Source: TMP-86 sp964247385 (GTDB lineage: Bacteria; Pseudomonadota; Gammaproteobacteria; Steroidobacterales; Steroidobacteraceae). Taken from it: 64,000 nucleotides of DNA. Below the pieces are notes generated by a model, which was not told the origin of the DNA, ran no database searches, and was given only the letters and a program-made list of their open reading frames with translations. Below are positions 32,453-40,925 of this stretch, piece by piece; position 1 is the stretch's first letter, and every line of letters begins with the position of its first letter. The DNA is taken from the NCBI GenBank assembly GCA_964247385.1, contig CAXTUB010000010.1:1-64000 (forward strand). The letters are read 5' to 3'. A program made the position numbers and the translations under genes.

Positions 32453-34624
32453 ATGGCACGTGATTCAAAATACGACATTCTTTTTGATGAAGTGAAGATC
32501 GGTCCGAAGACCGCCAAAAATCGTTTTTTTCAGACCGCGCATAGTACCGGGCATGGGTCCGAGCGGCCCGGCGCTGCCGCGTCCTTCCGCGGCATGAAGG
32601 CTGAAGGGGGCTGGGCAGTCGTCTTCACCGAATATTGTTCGATTCATCCTGAATCCGACGAATATCCATATACCGCAGCGCGATTGTGGGACGACGGCGA
32701 TGTCCGCAATTTGGCTCACATGTGCGACGAGGCACACAAGCATCGAAGTCTCGCCGGCGTACAGCTTTGGTACAGCGGCGGCCATGCACCCTGTCTCGAG
32801 TCACGCGAAGTGGGGCGTTCTCCGTCCCAGTTTCAGTCCGAGATGTTCGCCACGCGAACCGTCTATGGCTATGAGATGGATGAAGATGACATCAAGACGG
32901 TGATCAACATGTACGTGGAAGCCGGCCGCCGCGCGCAGCAAGCAGGCTTCGACTTGATTGAATTGAGCGCCGGGGACGACAGCCTGCCGGTCCAATTCCT
33001 GGAGCCACGCTACAACAAGCGTCGCGACCGGTATGGCGGCTCGTTCGAGAATCGTTCGCGCTTTTTTCTGGAGACACTCACGGCGCTGAAGCGCGCGCTG
33101 GGGGATTATTGCGCAATCACGACGCGCTTTGAGATCGACACATTTCACGGGCCCGAGGGCATGGAATCCACCGAAGATGGACTGCGGGTTCTCGAGCTCC
33201 TTCGCAAGGAAGGGGTTATTGACCTCGTCTGCCTGAAAGTCGGCAGTCTCGTCGAATGGGGAGAAGACGCCGGTTCCTCACGTTTTCGCAAATCGGGTTG
33301 GGTCACACCGTTTTATAAAAACAGCAAGTCTGTTCTAGGGCCCAACATCCGGGTCGTCGGCAACGGAAGATTTACCAGCCCGGATGATATGTTGCCTCTC
33401 ATCCAATCCAATACCCTGGATTTTATCGGCGGGGCGCGGCCATCGATCTCCGATCCGTTTCTGCCCACCAAAATCGAGACGGGAAGGCTCGACGACATCA
33501 GGGAATGTATCGGCTGCAACATCTGCGTTGCGAGATTCAATCAGGTTGCGCAAATTCAGTGCACTCAGAATGCCACTGTGGGTGAAGAATATCGAAGAGG
33601 CTGGCATCCCGAGAAATTCGAGAGAGCCGAGAATGCTTCGGCAGTGCTCGTGGTCGGCGCAGGTCCGTCAGGAATGGAGTGCGCCCGGGTACTCGGAGAG
33701 CGCGGCTACACCGTGCACCTGTGTGATTCCCAAAATGAGCTGGGCGGTCATTGGAGATGGGTATCTCGCCTTCCCCGTTTAGGCGAGTGGAGCCGGGTGA
33801 TCACCTATCGGCAGGTTCAGCTCAGCAAACTTCCCAACGTCGAGATCCATCTGGGCATCCCGCCGATGAGCGCTGACGATGTACTCAACTACGGCGCCGA
33901 TCAAGTGGTGATTGCAACGGGCTCGCATTGGCGAACCGATGGCGTCGGGCCGGGTCACGGTCCGATCCCCGGGGCAGATGCATCGCAGCCCAATTGTTTG
34001 ACCCCTGAGCAGGTCATGAACGGAAAGCCCATCCCCGGCAATCGCGTTCTGGTGCTCGATGCCGAAGGACATTTTGTCGGCATCGGGCTTGCCGAATTGT
34101 TGGCCGATCAAGGCAAGGAAGTGACGTACGTCTGTGATGCGCCGGAGGTCGTCGAATACGGTGTCTTTACCTTGGAGGCCGCAAATAACAAGCGAATGAT
34201 GTTCGAAAAGCACATTCGCACTTATCGAAACCATTGGCTGTCGCGCATTCAACCCAACAAGGTCACGATGACGTACCTGTACCGGTACGGACCGGATCTT
34301 TTGGGACCGGGAACCGGCCGTGTGCCTCGACAGGATAACGGCGGCGACTTCGATTTAGAGGTCGACGCGGTCGTCCTGGTCACTGGCCGTGCTTCGAACG
34401 ACACTCTGTATCGGCAAATCAAAGCGCGTCGAGCTGAATGGGCAGCGAACGATATAACGGCCGTTTATCGCATTGGCGATTGCAAATCACCGATGCAAGT
34501 TGGACAGGCGATGTGGGAAGGTCACCGTCTGGCCCGGGAGTTCGATAGTGCTGAGCCGGCACATCCCTTGCCCTGGATTCGCGAGCGGCCACTTTGGGGA
34601 GCGGTGGTCACTCCGAATCATTGA
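32453..34624 (+). CDS. Trimethylamine dehydrogenase-like iron-sulfur flavoprotein with altered active site
   Basis: This 723-aa protein follows Methylophilus trimethylamine dehydrogenase closely over its length, compared from memory. The N-terminal FMN barrel has IGPKTAKNRFFQ and MKAEGGWAVVFTEYCSIHPESDE. The 4Fe-4S ligands are C352, C355, C358, C370. From ~residue 398 a dinucleotide domain (VLVVGAGPSGMECARVLGERGYTV) resembles the ADP-binding part. Differences: Ser31 replaces the Cys that binds FMN covalently; Ser172 and Asp175 replace the Tyr-His pair (Asp272 kept); Phe362 replaces one bowl Trp, while Tyr61 and Trp269 remain. It therefore probably oxidises another amine and reduces ETF. It is the first gene after a perfect sigma-54 promoter. 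Confidence 0.9.
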   Translation: MARDSKYDILFDEVKIGPKTAKNRFFQTAHSTGHGSERPGAAASFRGMKAEGGWAVVFTEYCSIHPESDEYPYTAARLWDDGDVRNLAHMCDEAHKHRSLAGVQLWYSGGHAPCLESREVGRSPSQFQSEMFATRTVYGYEMDEDDIKTVINMYVEAGRRAQQAGFDLIELSAGDDSLPVQFLEPRYNKRRDRYGGSFENRSRFFLETLTALKRALGDYCAITTRFEIDTFHGPEGMESTEDGLRVLELLRKEGVIDLVCLKVGSLVEWGEDAGSSRFRKSGWVTPFYKNSKSVLGPNIRVVGNGRFTSPDDMLPLIQSNTLDFIGGARPSISDPFLPTKIETGRLDDIRECIGCNICVARFNQVAQIQCTQNATVGEEYRRGWHPEKFERAENASAVLVVGAGPSGMECARVLGERGYTVHLCDSQNELGGHWRWVSRLPRLGEWSRVITYRQVQLSKLPNVEIHLGIPPMSADDVLNYGADQVVIATGSHWRTDGVGPGHGPIPGADASQPNCLTPEQVMNGKPIPGNRVLVLDAEGHFVGIGLAELLADQGKEVTYVCDAPEVVEYGVFTLEAANNKRMMFEKHIRTYRNHWLSRIQPNKVTMTYLYRYGPDLLGPGTGRVPRQDNGGDFDLEVDAVVLVTGRASNDTLYRQIKARRAEWAANDITAVYRIGDCKSPMQVGQAMWEGHRLAREFDSAEPAHPLPWIRERPLWGAVVTPNH

Positions 34625-34668
34625 GATGAGGCGATCGGAACATTCACGGTTGAGAAAAAAAGGCTCAG

Positions 34669-35505
34669 ATGAAAATCGTTAGATATGGCCCAGCTGGAGA
34701 GGAAAAGCCCGGAGTTGTCGACTCGAGTGGTGCATTGAGGTCCATCTATCCTTTGATCAAGGACTGGACGGCGGAGTTGATCACACCGGAATGTCAGCGA
34801 CTGCTGTCCGCCATCGATCCGGAAAAGCTTCCGGGCGTGACCGAGCGCGTGCGCTTGGGCACTCCGCTCGCAAATTTCAAACAACTCATCGCCGTTGGCT
34901 TGAACTATCATGATCATGCGAAAGAAGTCGGGATGGCGCAGCCGACCTTGCCGCTATTGTTTCATAAGGCGATTGGGTCACTGTCCGGGCCGGACGACCC
35001 CATTGTCGTGCCGCGCGGCTCTACCAAGACCGACTGGGAGGTTGAGCTCGGCGTAGTCATCGGAAAATCCGCGCGAAACGTTTCCGCCGCGGATGCATTG
35101 AAGCATATTGCCGGCTACTGTCTCACCATGGACGTGTCCGAACGCGAGTGGCAGTTCGATCGAGGAGGTCTTCTCAACAAGGGCAAGAGCGCTGATTCGT
35201 TCACGCCCGTGGGACCATGGTTGTTGACCAGCGACGAATTGCCCGATCCGCAATCACTCGGTCTATGGCTTCGCGTCAATGACGAGATGATGCAAAACAG
35301 TCGAACCACGGAAATGATTTTCAGCGTGGCCACATTGATCGAGCATGTCAGCCAGTATCAGACGCTGACACCGGGGGAGCTTTTATTGACGGGCACGCCG
35401 GCTGGTGTCGGTGTTGGAATGAAGCCGCCCCGTTTCTTGGCCGCGGGGGATCAGGTCGTCTGCGGAATCGACCAACTCGGCCAACAGTCCCATCGAGTAG
35501 TCTGA
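34669..35505 (+). CDS. Fumarylacetoacetate hydrolase (FAH) family protein
   Basis: This 278-aa cytoplasmic metal-dependent enzyme of the FAH fold cleaves C-C bonds of acylpyruvates or hydrates/decarboxylates 2-oxo acids. Typical signs are KQLIAVGLNYHDHAKEVG, LLFHKAIGSLSGPDDPIVVPRGSTKTDWEVELGVVIGKSARNVS (metal Glu pair), YCLTMDVSEREWQ, GKSADSFTPVGPWLLT and LLTGTPAGVGVGMKPPRFLAAGD. It starts 44 bases after the dehydrogenase and is probably co-transcribed. It suggests that the pathway yields an acylpyruvate-like or 2-oxo intermediate; the substrate is unknown. Confidence 0.88.
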   Translation: MKIVRYGPAGEEKPGVVDSSGALRSIYPLIKDWTAELITPECQRLLSAIDPEKLPGVTERVRLGTPLANFKQLIAVGLNYHDHAKEVGMAQPTLPLLFHKAIGSLSGPDDPIVVPRGSTKTDWEVELGVVIGKSARNVSAADALKHIAGYCLTMDVSEREWQFDRGGLLNKGKSADSFTPVGPWLLTSDELPDPQSLGLWLRVNDEMMQNSRTTEMIFSVATLIEHVSQYQTLTPGELLLTGTPAGVGVGMKPPRFLAAGDQVVCGIDQLGQQSHRVV

Positions 35506-35609
35506 TCTGCGCGTGGCAACCCCTGCGCGCTGCGTTTGCTGAATGCGCGCTCGCGCGGAGTGCGTAACAGTCAGCTCCTTATCTTGAGCGATGATAAAGG
35601 TGATCACTT

Positions 35610-37052
35610 GTGAGCGTGCCGCCTGGTACTGTCATGGATTCTAGAAAATCAGCGCTTGGATTGAAAAGCGGCGCCCTGCCTTTGACTCAGGTCATCATGC
35701 AGTCGATCTCCGCGGTCGCGCCCGCAATCATCGTGCTGATGAGCTTCCAGGCCAACATTACCCTGGGTGGAGTCAACTCCCCGCTAGTCACGCTGGCGGC
35801 CTTAATCCTTCTCTTGATGTTGGGCTCGACGCTCGTGAATCTTTCGCGTCTTTTCCCGTCTGCCGGCGGCTACTTCACCTATGTGTCTCGAACTCTGCAT
35901 CCCCGGGTAGGATTCATCGTCGCCTGGGTTTTCGTGCTTTACAGCGCCATCACACCCAGCGTGATATTCGTTTACTTTGCGCGCATCGTGCAGCTGACCC
36001 TCGCACCTTACGGCATTCACTTCTCCTGGTTTATTCCGTTTGCCGCGGTGGCGAGTCTGGTTGGCTTCGTGATCTACCGGGGCATCCAATTCTCCGGCAA
36101 GTTCTTGCTGGTCACCGGCATGATCGAGATCGCGATCGTGGTGGTTTTCAGCGCCTTGGGTTTTTTTGCGCCACGCGACGGATCCATCAGCCTCACGCCG
36201 TTTGACCCGCGCCATATTTCCGCGGCGGGCTTTTCCCTGGCCGTCATATTCGCGATGTTCAATTGCACCGGGTGGGAAAGCGCAGCGCCGGTGGCGGAAG
36301 AAAGCGAGAACCCGCGACGCAATATTCCCATCGCCACCATGTTCAGCATTCTGTTTACCTGCGCTCTACTCACGCTTTGCACTTGGGGGTTGATGCTCAG
36401 TTGGGGGGTCCACGATTTACCCCGTCTCGTCGGGAGCGTCGAAAGCCCCACCATGACGCTCGCTCACAGTGTGTGGGGCTCCTTCTGGTGGATCTTATTG
36501 CTGGCTCTCGCCAATTCAGTCATCGGAGGCGGAATCGCCTTCTCTCTGGTTTCGACTCGGATGTGGTACGCCATGGGCCGAGCCGGAGTGCTGCCCGCAA
36601 CGTTTGCGGTCGTTCATCCCACGCACCGGACGCCTTCCACTGCGACATGGCTGCAGATCGCAATATTTTTCGGCGCCGGCATCGGCGGCGCCGCGTGGTT
36701 CGGCGTCGACAGTATCTACCTCGTCGGGGCTCTCATCACCATCTTCGCCTTGGTCATCATCTATATCGCAGCGAATATCGGACTGACTTATTACATGTGG
36801 ACTCAGCGTCGCAGCGACTTTCGTTGGGCATCGCACGGCATTTTCCCAACCATCTCAACCATTGCACTTCTCATCCTGTTCTACAAATCGCTTGTTCCAG
36901 CGCCTTCGTATCCCGTGCGCTGGGCGCCATTGATCGTCGGCGCATGGACTGCCTTGGGGCTGCTACTCGTGCTGGTATCGTATTTGACGGGCCGCGAGGC
37001 TTGGTTGCTTCGGGCTTCGGCCGCGAGTGAAACAACTGCGGATATCGACTGA
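35610..37052 (+). CDS. APC-family amino acid/amine permease
   Basis: This 480-aa inner-membrane protein has about 12 hydrophobic segments of the amino acid-polyamine-organocation superfamily. Signs are LTQVIMQSISAVAPAIIVL with the unwound helix 1, SAGGYFTYVSRTLHPRVGFIVAW, FAMFNCTGWESAAPVAEESENPRRNIPIATMFSI and RMWYAMGRAGVLPATFAVVHPTHRTPSTATW. Such proteins import amino acids or amines. GTG 35610 is used (ATG 35634 is possible). It lies 104 bases after the FAH gene; I saw no separate promoter, so it may belong to the sigma-54 operon and bring in its substrate. Confidence 0.88.
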   Translation: MSVPPGTVMDSRKSALGLKSGALPLTQVIMQSISAVAPAIIVLMSFQANITLGGVNSPLVTLAALILLLMLGSTLVNLSRLFPSAGGYFTYVSRTLHPRVGFIVAWVFVLYSAITPSVIFVYFARIVQLTLAPYGIHFSWFIPFAAVASLVGFVIYRGIQFSGKFLLVTGMIEIAIVVVFSALGFFAPRDGSISLTPFDPRHISAAGFSLAVIFAMFNCTGWESAAPVAEESENPRRNIPIATMFSILFTCALLTLCTWGLMLSWGVHDLPRLVGSVESPTMTLAHSVWGSFWWILLLALANSVIGGGIAFSLVSTRMWYAMGRAGVLPATFAVVHPTHRTPSTATWLQIAIFFGAGIGGAAWFGVDSIYLVGALITIFALVIIYIAANIGLTYYMWTQRRSDFRWASHGIFPTISTIALLILFYKSLVPAPSYPVRWAPLIVGAWTALGLLLVLVSYLTGREAWLLRASAASETTADID

Positions 37053-37147
37053 AGCCATTTCAATGCGCAGTCTCACCTGCAATCGCGGTTAGTCATTGCG
37101 ATCGTTCATACCGTGACGGGTTCACTCCAGCCACAATAAGTGGGTTT

Positions 37148-38458
37148 ATGCAGACACGAACATACAAAAACTATCTCCTTTCGGTGTTGCTGGTGATCTA
37201 CGCCTCGAGCAACGTGGACCGCCTTGCACTGGGCATCGTCCTGCAAGATATCAAAGCCGCCTTACACTTGAGCGATACGCAGCTTGGTCTGCTGACCGGG
37301 ATCGCATTTGCGGCATTCTATGCCGTCATGGGCATTCCGATTGCGCGCTGGGCAGATCGCGGCGACCGCGTCAGAATCATTTCATCGACGGTCGCATTAT
37401 GGAGCTTCGCGGTAGCATTGTGCGGGGCCGCCGCGAGCTTCACACAGCTCCTTCTCATCCGCATCTGCGTCGCAGTCGGAGAGGCAGGGTGTCTCCCCAC
37501 CTCACTTTCATTAATCGGCGACAACTTTACGCGGGTTGAGCGACCTCGCGCCATTGCGCGCTATATGCTTGGCGCGCCCTTGGCGTTCGTCGTGGGATAT
37601 TTCGCCGCGGGATGGCTGAACGAGCTTTACGGTTGGCGCGTCACGTTCGTAGTTCTCGGCCTGCCTGGCGTTATTCTTGCGGCACTCGCTGCGCTGACAT
37701 TGAAAGAACCTCGGCGTGCGAGATCAGTGCAAGCGCGGCTGACCTCCGAGACGGTGAACCCGCCTCTGCCTGTGACACAGGCGCCAAGTTTCAAACAAAC
37801 TGCGTCGATTCTGTGGGCGAATCCAGCTTTCCGGCACCTCTTTTTCTGTTATTGCGTTTGGTACTTCTTTGGCTATGGCATTCTGCAATGGAGTCCTGCG
37901 TTTTTCGTTCGAAGCCACGGCTTGCAGACTGGCGAAATAGGTACCTGGTTTGCGGCCATCTATGGTGTGGCAGGCGGAATCGGGACCTACCTCGGCGGGG
38001 AAATGGCGACTCGATATGCTCACAATAACGAGCGCCTTCAGCTGAGAGCGGGCGCCGTTGGATTCTCATCTCTGGCCGTGCTCACAGCTGCGGTGTTTCT
38101 ATTGCGCAGCAATCTTTGGGCTTTTGCGGCGCTCGCGGTCGCGACCTTCGGAAGCTACGTGGTTCAAGGGCCCATTCTGGCGGCGATTCAATCTCTGGCG
38201 CCGGCGCGCATTCGGGCGTTATCGTTCGCGATCCTCTACCTGTTCGCTAACCTGATTGGCTTCGGGCTCGGACCCTTGGCGGCAGGAATGCTCAGTGATG
38301 CGCTACAACCAATGTTCGGCGTAGAGTCGCTTCGTTTTGCGTTGGTGCTTTTGTGTCCGGGCTATTTTTGGGCGGCATGGCACTTGTGGCGAGCCAGCAG
38401 AACCGTCATCGATGATATCGCGACCACGCAAGAAGACGATGCACGACTGACGCCATGA
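37148..38458 (+). CDS. MFS transporter (spinster/phthalate-type)
   Basis: This 436-aa major facilitator has 12 hydrophobic segments. The first loop DRLALGIVLQDIKAALHLSDTQLGLLTGIAFAAFYAVMGIPIARWADRGDR holds the signature between helices 2 and 3. RICVAVGEAGCLPTSLSLIGDNF and GWRVTFVVLGLPGVILAALAALTLKEPRR close the first half. The closest pattern is the spinster-like MFS group common in proteobacterial catabolic clusters. It lies 95 bases after the APC gene. It is probably an organic acid or product transporter; the substrate is unknown. Confidence 0.87.
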   Translation: MQTRTYKNYLLSVLLVIYASSNVDRLALGIVLQDIKAALHLSDTQLGLLTGIAFAAFYAVMGIPIARWADRGDRVRIISSTVALWSFAVALCGAAASFTQLLLIRICVAVGEAGCLPTSLSLIGDNFTRVERPRAIARYMLGAPLAFVVGYFAAGWLNELYGWRVTFVVLGLPGVILAALAALTLKEPRRARSVQARLTSETVNPPLPVTQAPSFKQTASILWANPAFRHLFFCYCVWYFFGYGILQWSPAFFVRSHGLQTGEIGTWFAAIYGVAGGIGTYLGGEMATRYAHNNERLQLRAGAVGFSSLAVLTAAVFLLRSNLWAFAALAVATFGSYVVQGPILAAIQSLAPARIRALSFAILYLFANLIGFGLGPLAAGMLSDALQPMFGVESLRFALVLLCPGYFWAAWHLWRASRTVIDDIATTQEDDARLTP

Positions 38459-38507
38459 TGCGGATCAGGTCAGCGTCGCAAGCGAAAGCTGCCGCGGGTA
38501 CTTCGCG

Positions 38508-39305
38508 TCAAGCGAGCATATTGAGCACCTGGTCAACGGACGTGCGGCGCAGTTGCTCAACGAGCTTGCCCTCCGTGATGGCTTGAGCCACCCGCGTGGC
38601 CGCGCTGAGCCGCTGGGGGTCATCTCTGGCCACTTCATGCATTCGAGATTGGTAATGAGCGGCTGCAAGAGCTAATTCCTCGGGTGGAGTCGAGCGCAGC
38701 GCGTTGGGAGTTAGCGCATCGCCCATCTCGCCATTTCTGCGCTCACTCAGCTTTTCGGGATTGAGCGTGTGGTCGAAATTCCGCATCGGCGCAGAATGTA
38801 CGGTGCTGATGGAGACATCCGATCGATCGACCGTGCCCTGCGGTCCGTAGACGAAACATCGCTTGAGCCGATCGGCCGCGGATTCCGGTTCTTTGAACCG
38901 GTGCGTCACCGGATGGGGAGGCCGATCCGGCACCGCCAGATGCGTGATACCCCGGTTATTGATCGCTCGCAACAGCTCACGCGCGTTCGGCGCAACGAAG
39001 ATTTCTTTGTGATCCGGCCAAAAATCGAGAGCGCCGTGACTCCCCCAAGGCCCACCGGCATGGAACAAAAAAATATCGGGGTAGTTGGGCCGCATGCGCC
39101 GCTTTCGGCCGGGCGTCTCGTAGTACGCCGTAATGACGAGTTGGATGAGCAATCCGGCGCCGAGCGCTCCAAACGGCTCAGAGATGACTACGCCAAGTCG
39201 ATCGCGAATATCCCAATCCAAAAGCTCCTGCCGCGTGGCGGGTTTGTCTTCGATAGCCACGGAAAACATGTCGCCCTTGAGCTCAAATGCCGTGTGCATG
39301 ATCAA
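38508..39305 (-). CDS. Uncharacterised protein next to tRNA-Gln
   Basis: This 265-aa reading frame has coding character: mixed composition, no repeats, and segments such as VISEPFGALGAGLLIQLVITAYYETPGRKRR, DIFLFHAGGPWGSHGALDFWPDHKEIFVA and ARELLRAINNRGITHLAVPD. The C-terminal third is charged and helical. I recognise no family. No signal peptide is present, and one weak hydrophobic stretch lies near residues 43-57. It lies head-on to the MFS gene and 37 bases after the tRNA-Gln 3' end, so it could be transcribed with that tRNA. Confidence 0.6.
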   Translation of the reverse strand: MIMHTAFELKGDMFSVAIEDKPATRQELLDWDIRDRLGVVISEPFGALGAGLLIQLVITAYYETPGRKRRMRPNYPDIFLFHAGGPWGSHGALDFWPDHKEIFVAPNARELLRAINNRGITHLAVPDRPPHPVTHRFKEPESAADRLKRCFVYGPQGTVDRSDVSISTVHSAPMRNFDHTLNPEKLSERRNGEMGDALTPNALRSTPPEELALAAAHYQSRMHEVARDDPQRLSAATRVAQAITEGKLVEQLRRTSVDQVLNMLA

Positions 39306-39342
39306 GCGCCCCGTAACTTGCTTTCAATTTTCGAATTCTTAG

Positions 39343-39414
39343 CTGGGGTGGAAGGATTCGAACCTCCGTATGGCGGGATCAAAACCCGCTGCCTTACCGC
39401 TTGGCGACACCCCA
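39343..39414 (-). tRNA. tRNA-Gln (TTG anticodon)
   Basis: Minus-strand cloverleaf with acceptor TGGGGTG/CACCCCA and discriminator G, D arm GCC...GGC, anticodon stem GCGGG/CCCGC with loop TTTTGAT (anticodon TTG), and T arm with TTCGAAT. The U1-A72 pair and G73 are tRNA-Gln identity elements. It is 72 nt and CCA is not encoded. Its first 21 bases also encode the end of ispE. In Pseudomonas this tRNA lies between ispE and prs; here prs is 28.8 kb further along. Confidence 0.96.
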
Positions 39415-40299
39415 TCCGTTCCGTTCTGCCCGGTGCGCGCTCAACGCGCGGCGCAAGGGAGACTCATTCAAGCCGCGCGCGAGGAAGCCTTCGAATTTGT
39501 CAGGCTTCGCTCGAAGAATCTCGCGCGCGCGCTCGAGCGAATCCACATTCAAGAACACGCAAGCCCCGGTGCCGGTCAGGCGTGCTTCGCCGAACTGCGC
39601 CAGCCAATCCAATGCTTCGCCAACTTGCGGGTAGCGGCCGCGAACTGCAGCGGTGCAATCATTATGGCCGCCCGATTTCAGGAAGTCGCGGATTGTGATG
39701 GGGGCACTATTCCTTGTCAATTCAGGCGCCTCGAAGATTTCACGCGTGCTGATGCTGCACGATGGCTGCAACAGAACGTAATAGTCCTCGGGCAGAGCCG
39801 CATCGGCTTCGAAGGGCTCGAGGCGTTCGCCCACGCCCTGCGCAAACGCGGCGATACCTTCAATGAACACGGGCACATCGGCTCCGAGCTCGAGCCCCCA
39901 CGCGCGCAACTCCGACTGCGGTGCCCCGCAATTCCACTGTTCATTGAGCGCGATCAGCACAGTCGCAGCATCCGAGCTGCCGCCGCCCAGCCCGCCCCCG
40001 GTGGGAATGCGCTTGGTGATGATGAGATCAGCTCCGGCTGTGCGGGCGCAGCGCTCTTGCAGTAGCCGCGCGGCACGAACCGAGAGATCTCTCGCGGGCG
40101 GAATATCCACCCCACCGCTGCGAACGATGCGCGTGTCGTTGCGCGTGCGTATTTCAATGTCGTCGCAATAATCCAAGAACTGGAAAACCGTCTGCAGCTC
40201 GTGCATGCCATCTCCACGCCGCCCGAGAATGTGCAGCATCAGATTGATTTTCGCGGGCGCAGGCCAACGCAAAAAACCGGCGCCTGCTCGAGGCTCCAT
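39394..40299 (-). CDS. ispE: 4-diphosphocytidyl-2-C-methyl-D-erythritol kinase
   Basis: This GHMP kinase of the MEP isoprenoid pathway phosphorylates CDP-methylerythritol. About 301 aa. Motifs are WPAPAKINLMLHILGRRGDGMHELQT (substrate site), IPTGGGLGGGSSDAATVLIALN (ATP glycine loop), LELGADVPVF (catalytic Asp region) and ARLTGTGACVFLN. I start it at ATG 40299, 14 bases after lolB; the longer frame lies inside lolB. The last six sense codons and the stop (39394-39414) lie inside tRNA-Gln on the same strand, so the enzyme ends in WGVAKR encoded by the tRNA 5' end. Confidence 0.95.
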   Translation of the reverse strand: MEPRAGAGFLRWPAPAKINLMLHILGRRGDGMHELQTVFQFLDYCDDIEIRTRNDTRIVRSGGVDIPPARDLSVRAARLLQERCARTAGADLIITKRIPTGGGLGGGSSDAATVLIALNEQWNCGAPQSELRAWGLELGADVPVFIEGIAAFAQGVGERLEPFEADAALPEDYYVLLQPSCSISTREIFEAPELTRNSAPITIRDFLKSGGHNDCTAAVRGRYPQVGEALDWLAQFGEARLTGTGACVFLNVDSLERAREILRAKPDKFEGFLARGLNESPLRRALSAHRAERNGWGVAKR

Positions 40300-40313
40300 C
40301 GCGGCGACGGGAA

Positions 40314-40925
40314 TCAACGCGAAACTCCCGGCATGTGTCCGTTCGATATCGCAGGCACGTCCCAACGGTCGACGGCAAGCTTCAAACGAATATCGGCATG
40401 GGAGAGAAGAACCCGCGATGGCAGCACATCGGACCCCGCCCGGGCGTACTCTGGATATTCGATGAGCCAATCCGCTTCGCGCAGCGTCGAAAGACGGTCC
40501 TGTGCGTTCTTGCTGATCTGCGCAAGCGATTCATCGCTCGGCGCACCGCGCAGCCAGGATTTGAGCGCATCGAACGGCGGCACGAAACCCAGCTTCTGCC
40601 GCAAGAATTCTTCGCCGTCAGCCACCTCCGCGTTCATCACTTGAATCTGCTTGCCGTGAATCACGACTTGCACGGCGCTCAAGCCGAATGGGCCACTCAA
40701 CGTCACGCGTGAGCCGCCGGGGTCTTCTTGCCAATCGATGTGTGCCTGCCAGCCCTGCGCGCCGACGGCCACCGCGGCACGGCCTTGCATGTGCCACGAA
40801 GTCTCTTTCTCCAATTGCGGCAGTCTCAGCGCCCAGGGCACCAGCGCGGGGGGCGGCAGGTGTACGCATGCCGCGAGCAACGTCATGGCAGAGCACGCAA
40901 GCAACGCGAACCTGACTCGCGTCAT
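40314..40925 (-). CDS. lolB: Outer-membrane lipoprotein LolB
   Basis: This 203-aa lipoprotein receives lipoproteins from LolA at the outer membrane. The signal ends in a lipobox (MTLLAAC). The LolB fold is marked by WHMQGRAAVAVGAQGWQAHIDWQEDPGGSRVTLSGPFGLSAVQV, the exposed-loop region LRQKLGFVPPFDALKSWLRGAP, and the ending LLSHADIRLKLAVDRWDV. It overlaps the TPR gene by four bases and precedes ispE, the classical order. Confidence 0.95.
   Translation of the reverse strand: MTRVRFALLACSAMTLLAACVHLPPPALVPWALRLPQLEKETSWHMQGRAAVAVGAQGWQAHIDWQEDPGGSRVTLSGPFGLSAVQVVIHGKQIQVMNAEVADGEEFLRQKLGFVPPFDALKSWLRGAPSDESLAQISKNAQDRLSTLREADWLIEYPEYARAGSDVLPSRVLLSHADIRLKLAVDRWDVPAISNGHMPGVSR

Noticed and set aside
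35514..35528. GG-N10-GC spacing (TGGCAACCCCTGCGC) before the APC permease, considered as a third sigma-54 promoter
   Set aside because: The -12 half is GCGC rather than TTGC; with GC-rich DNA such spacing occurs by chance.
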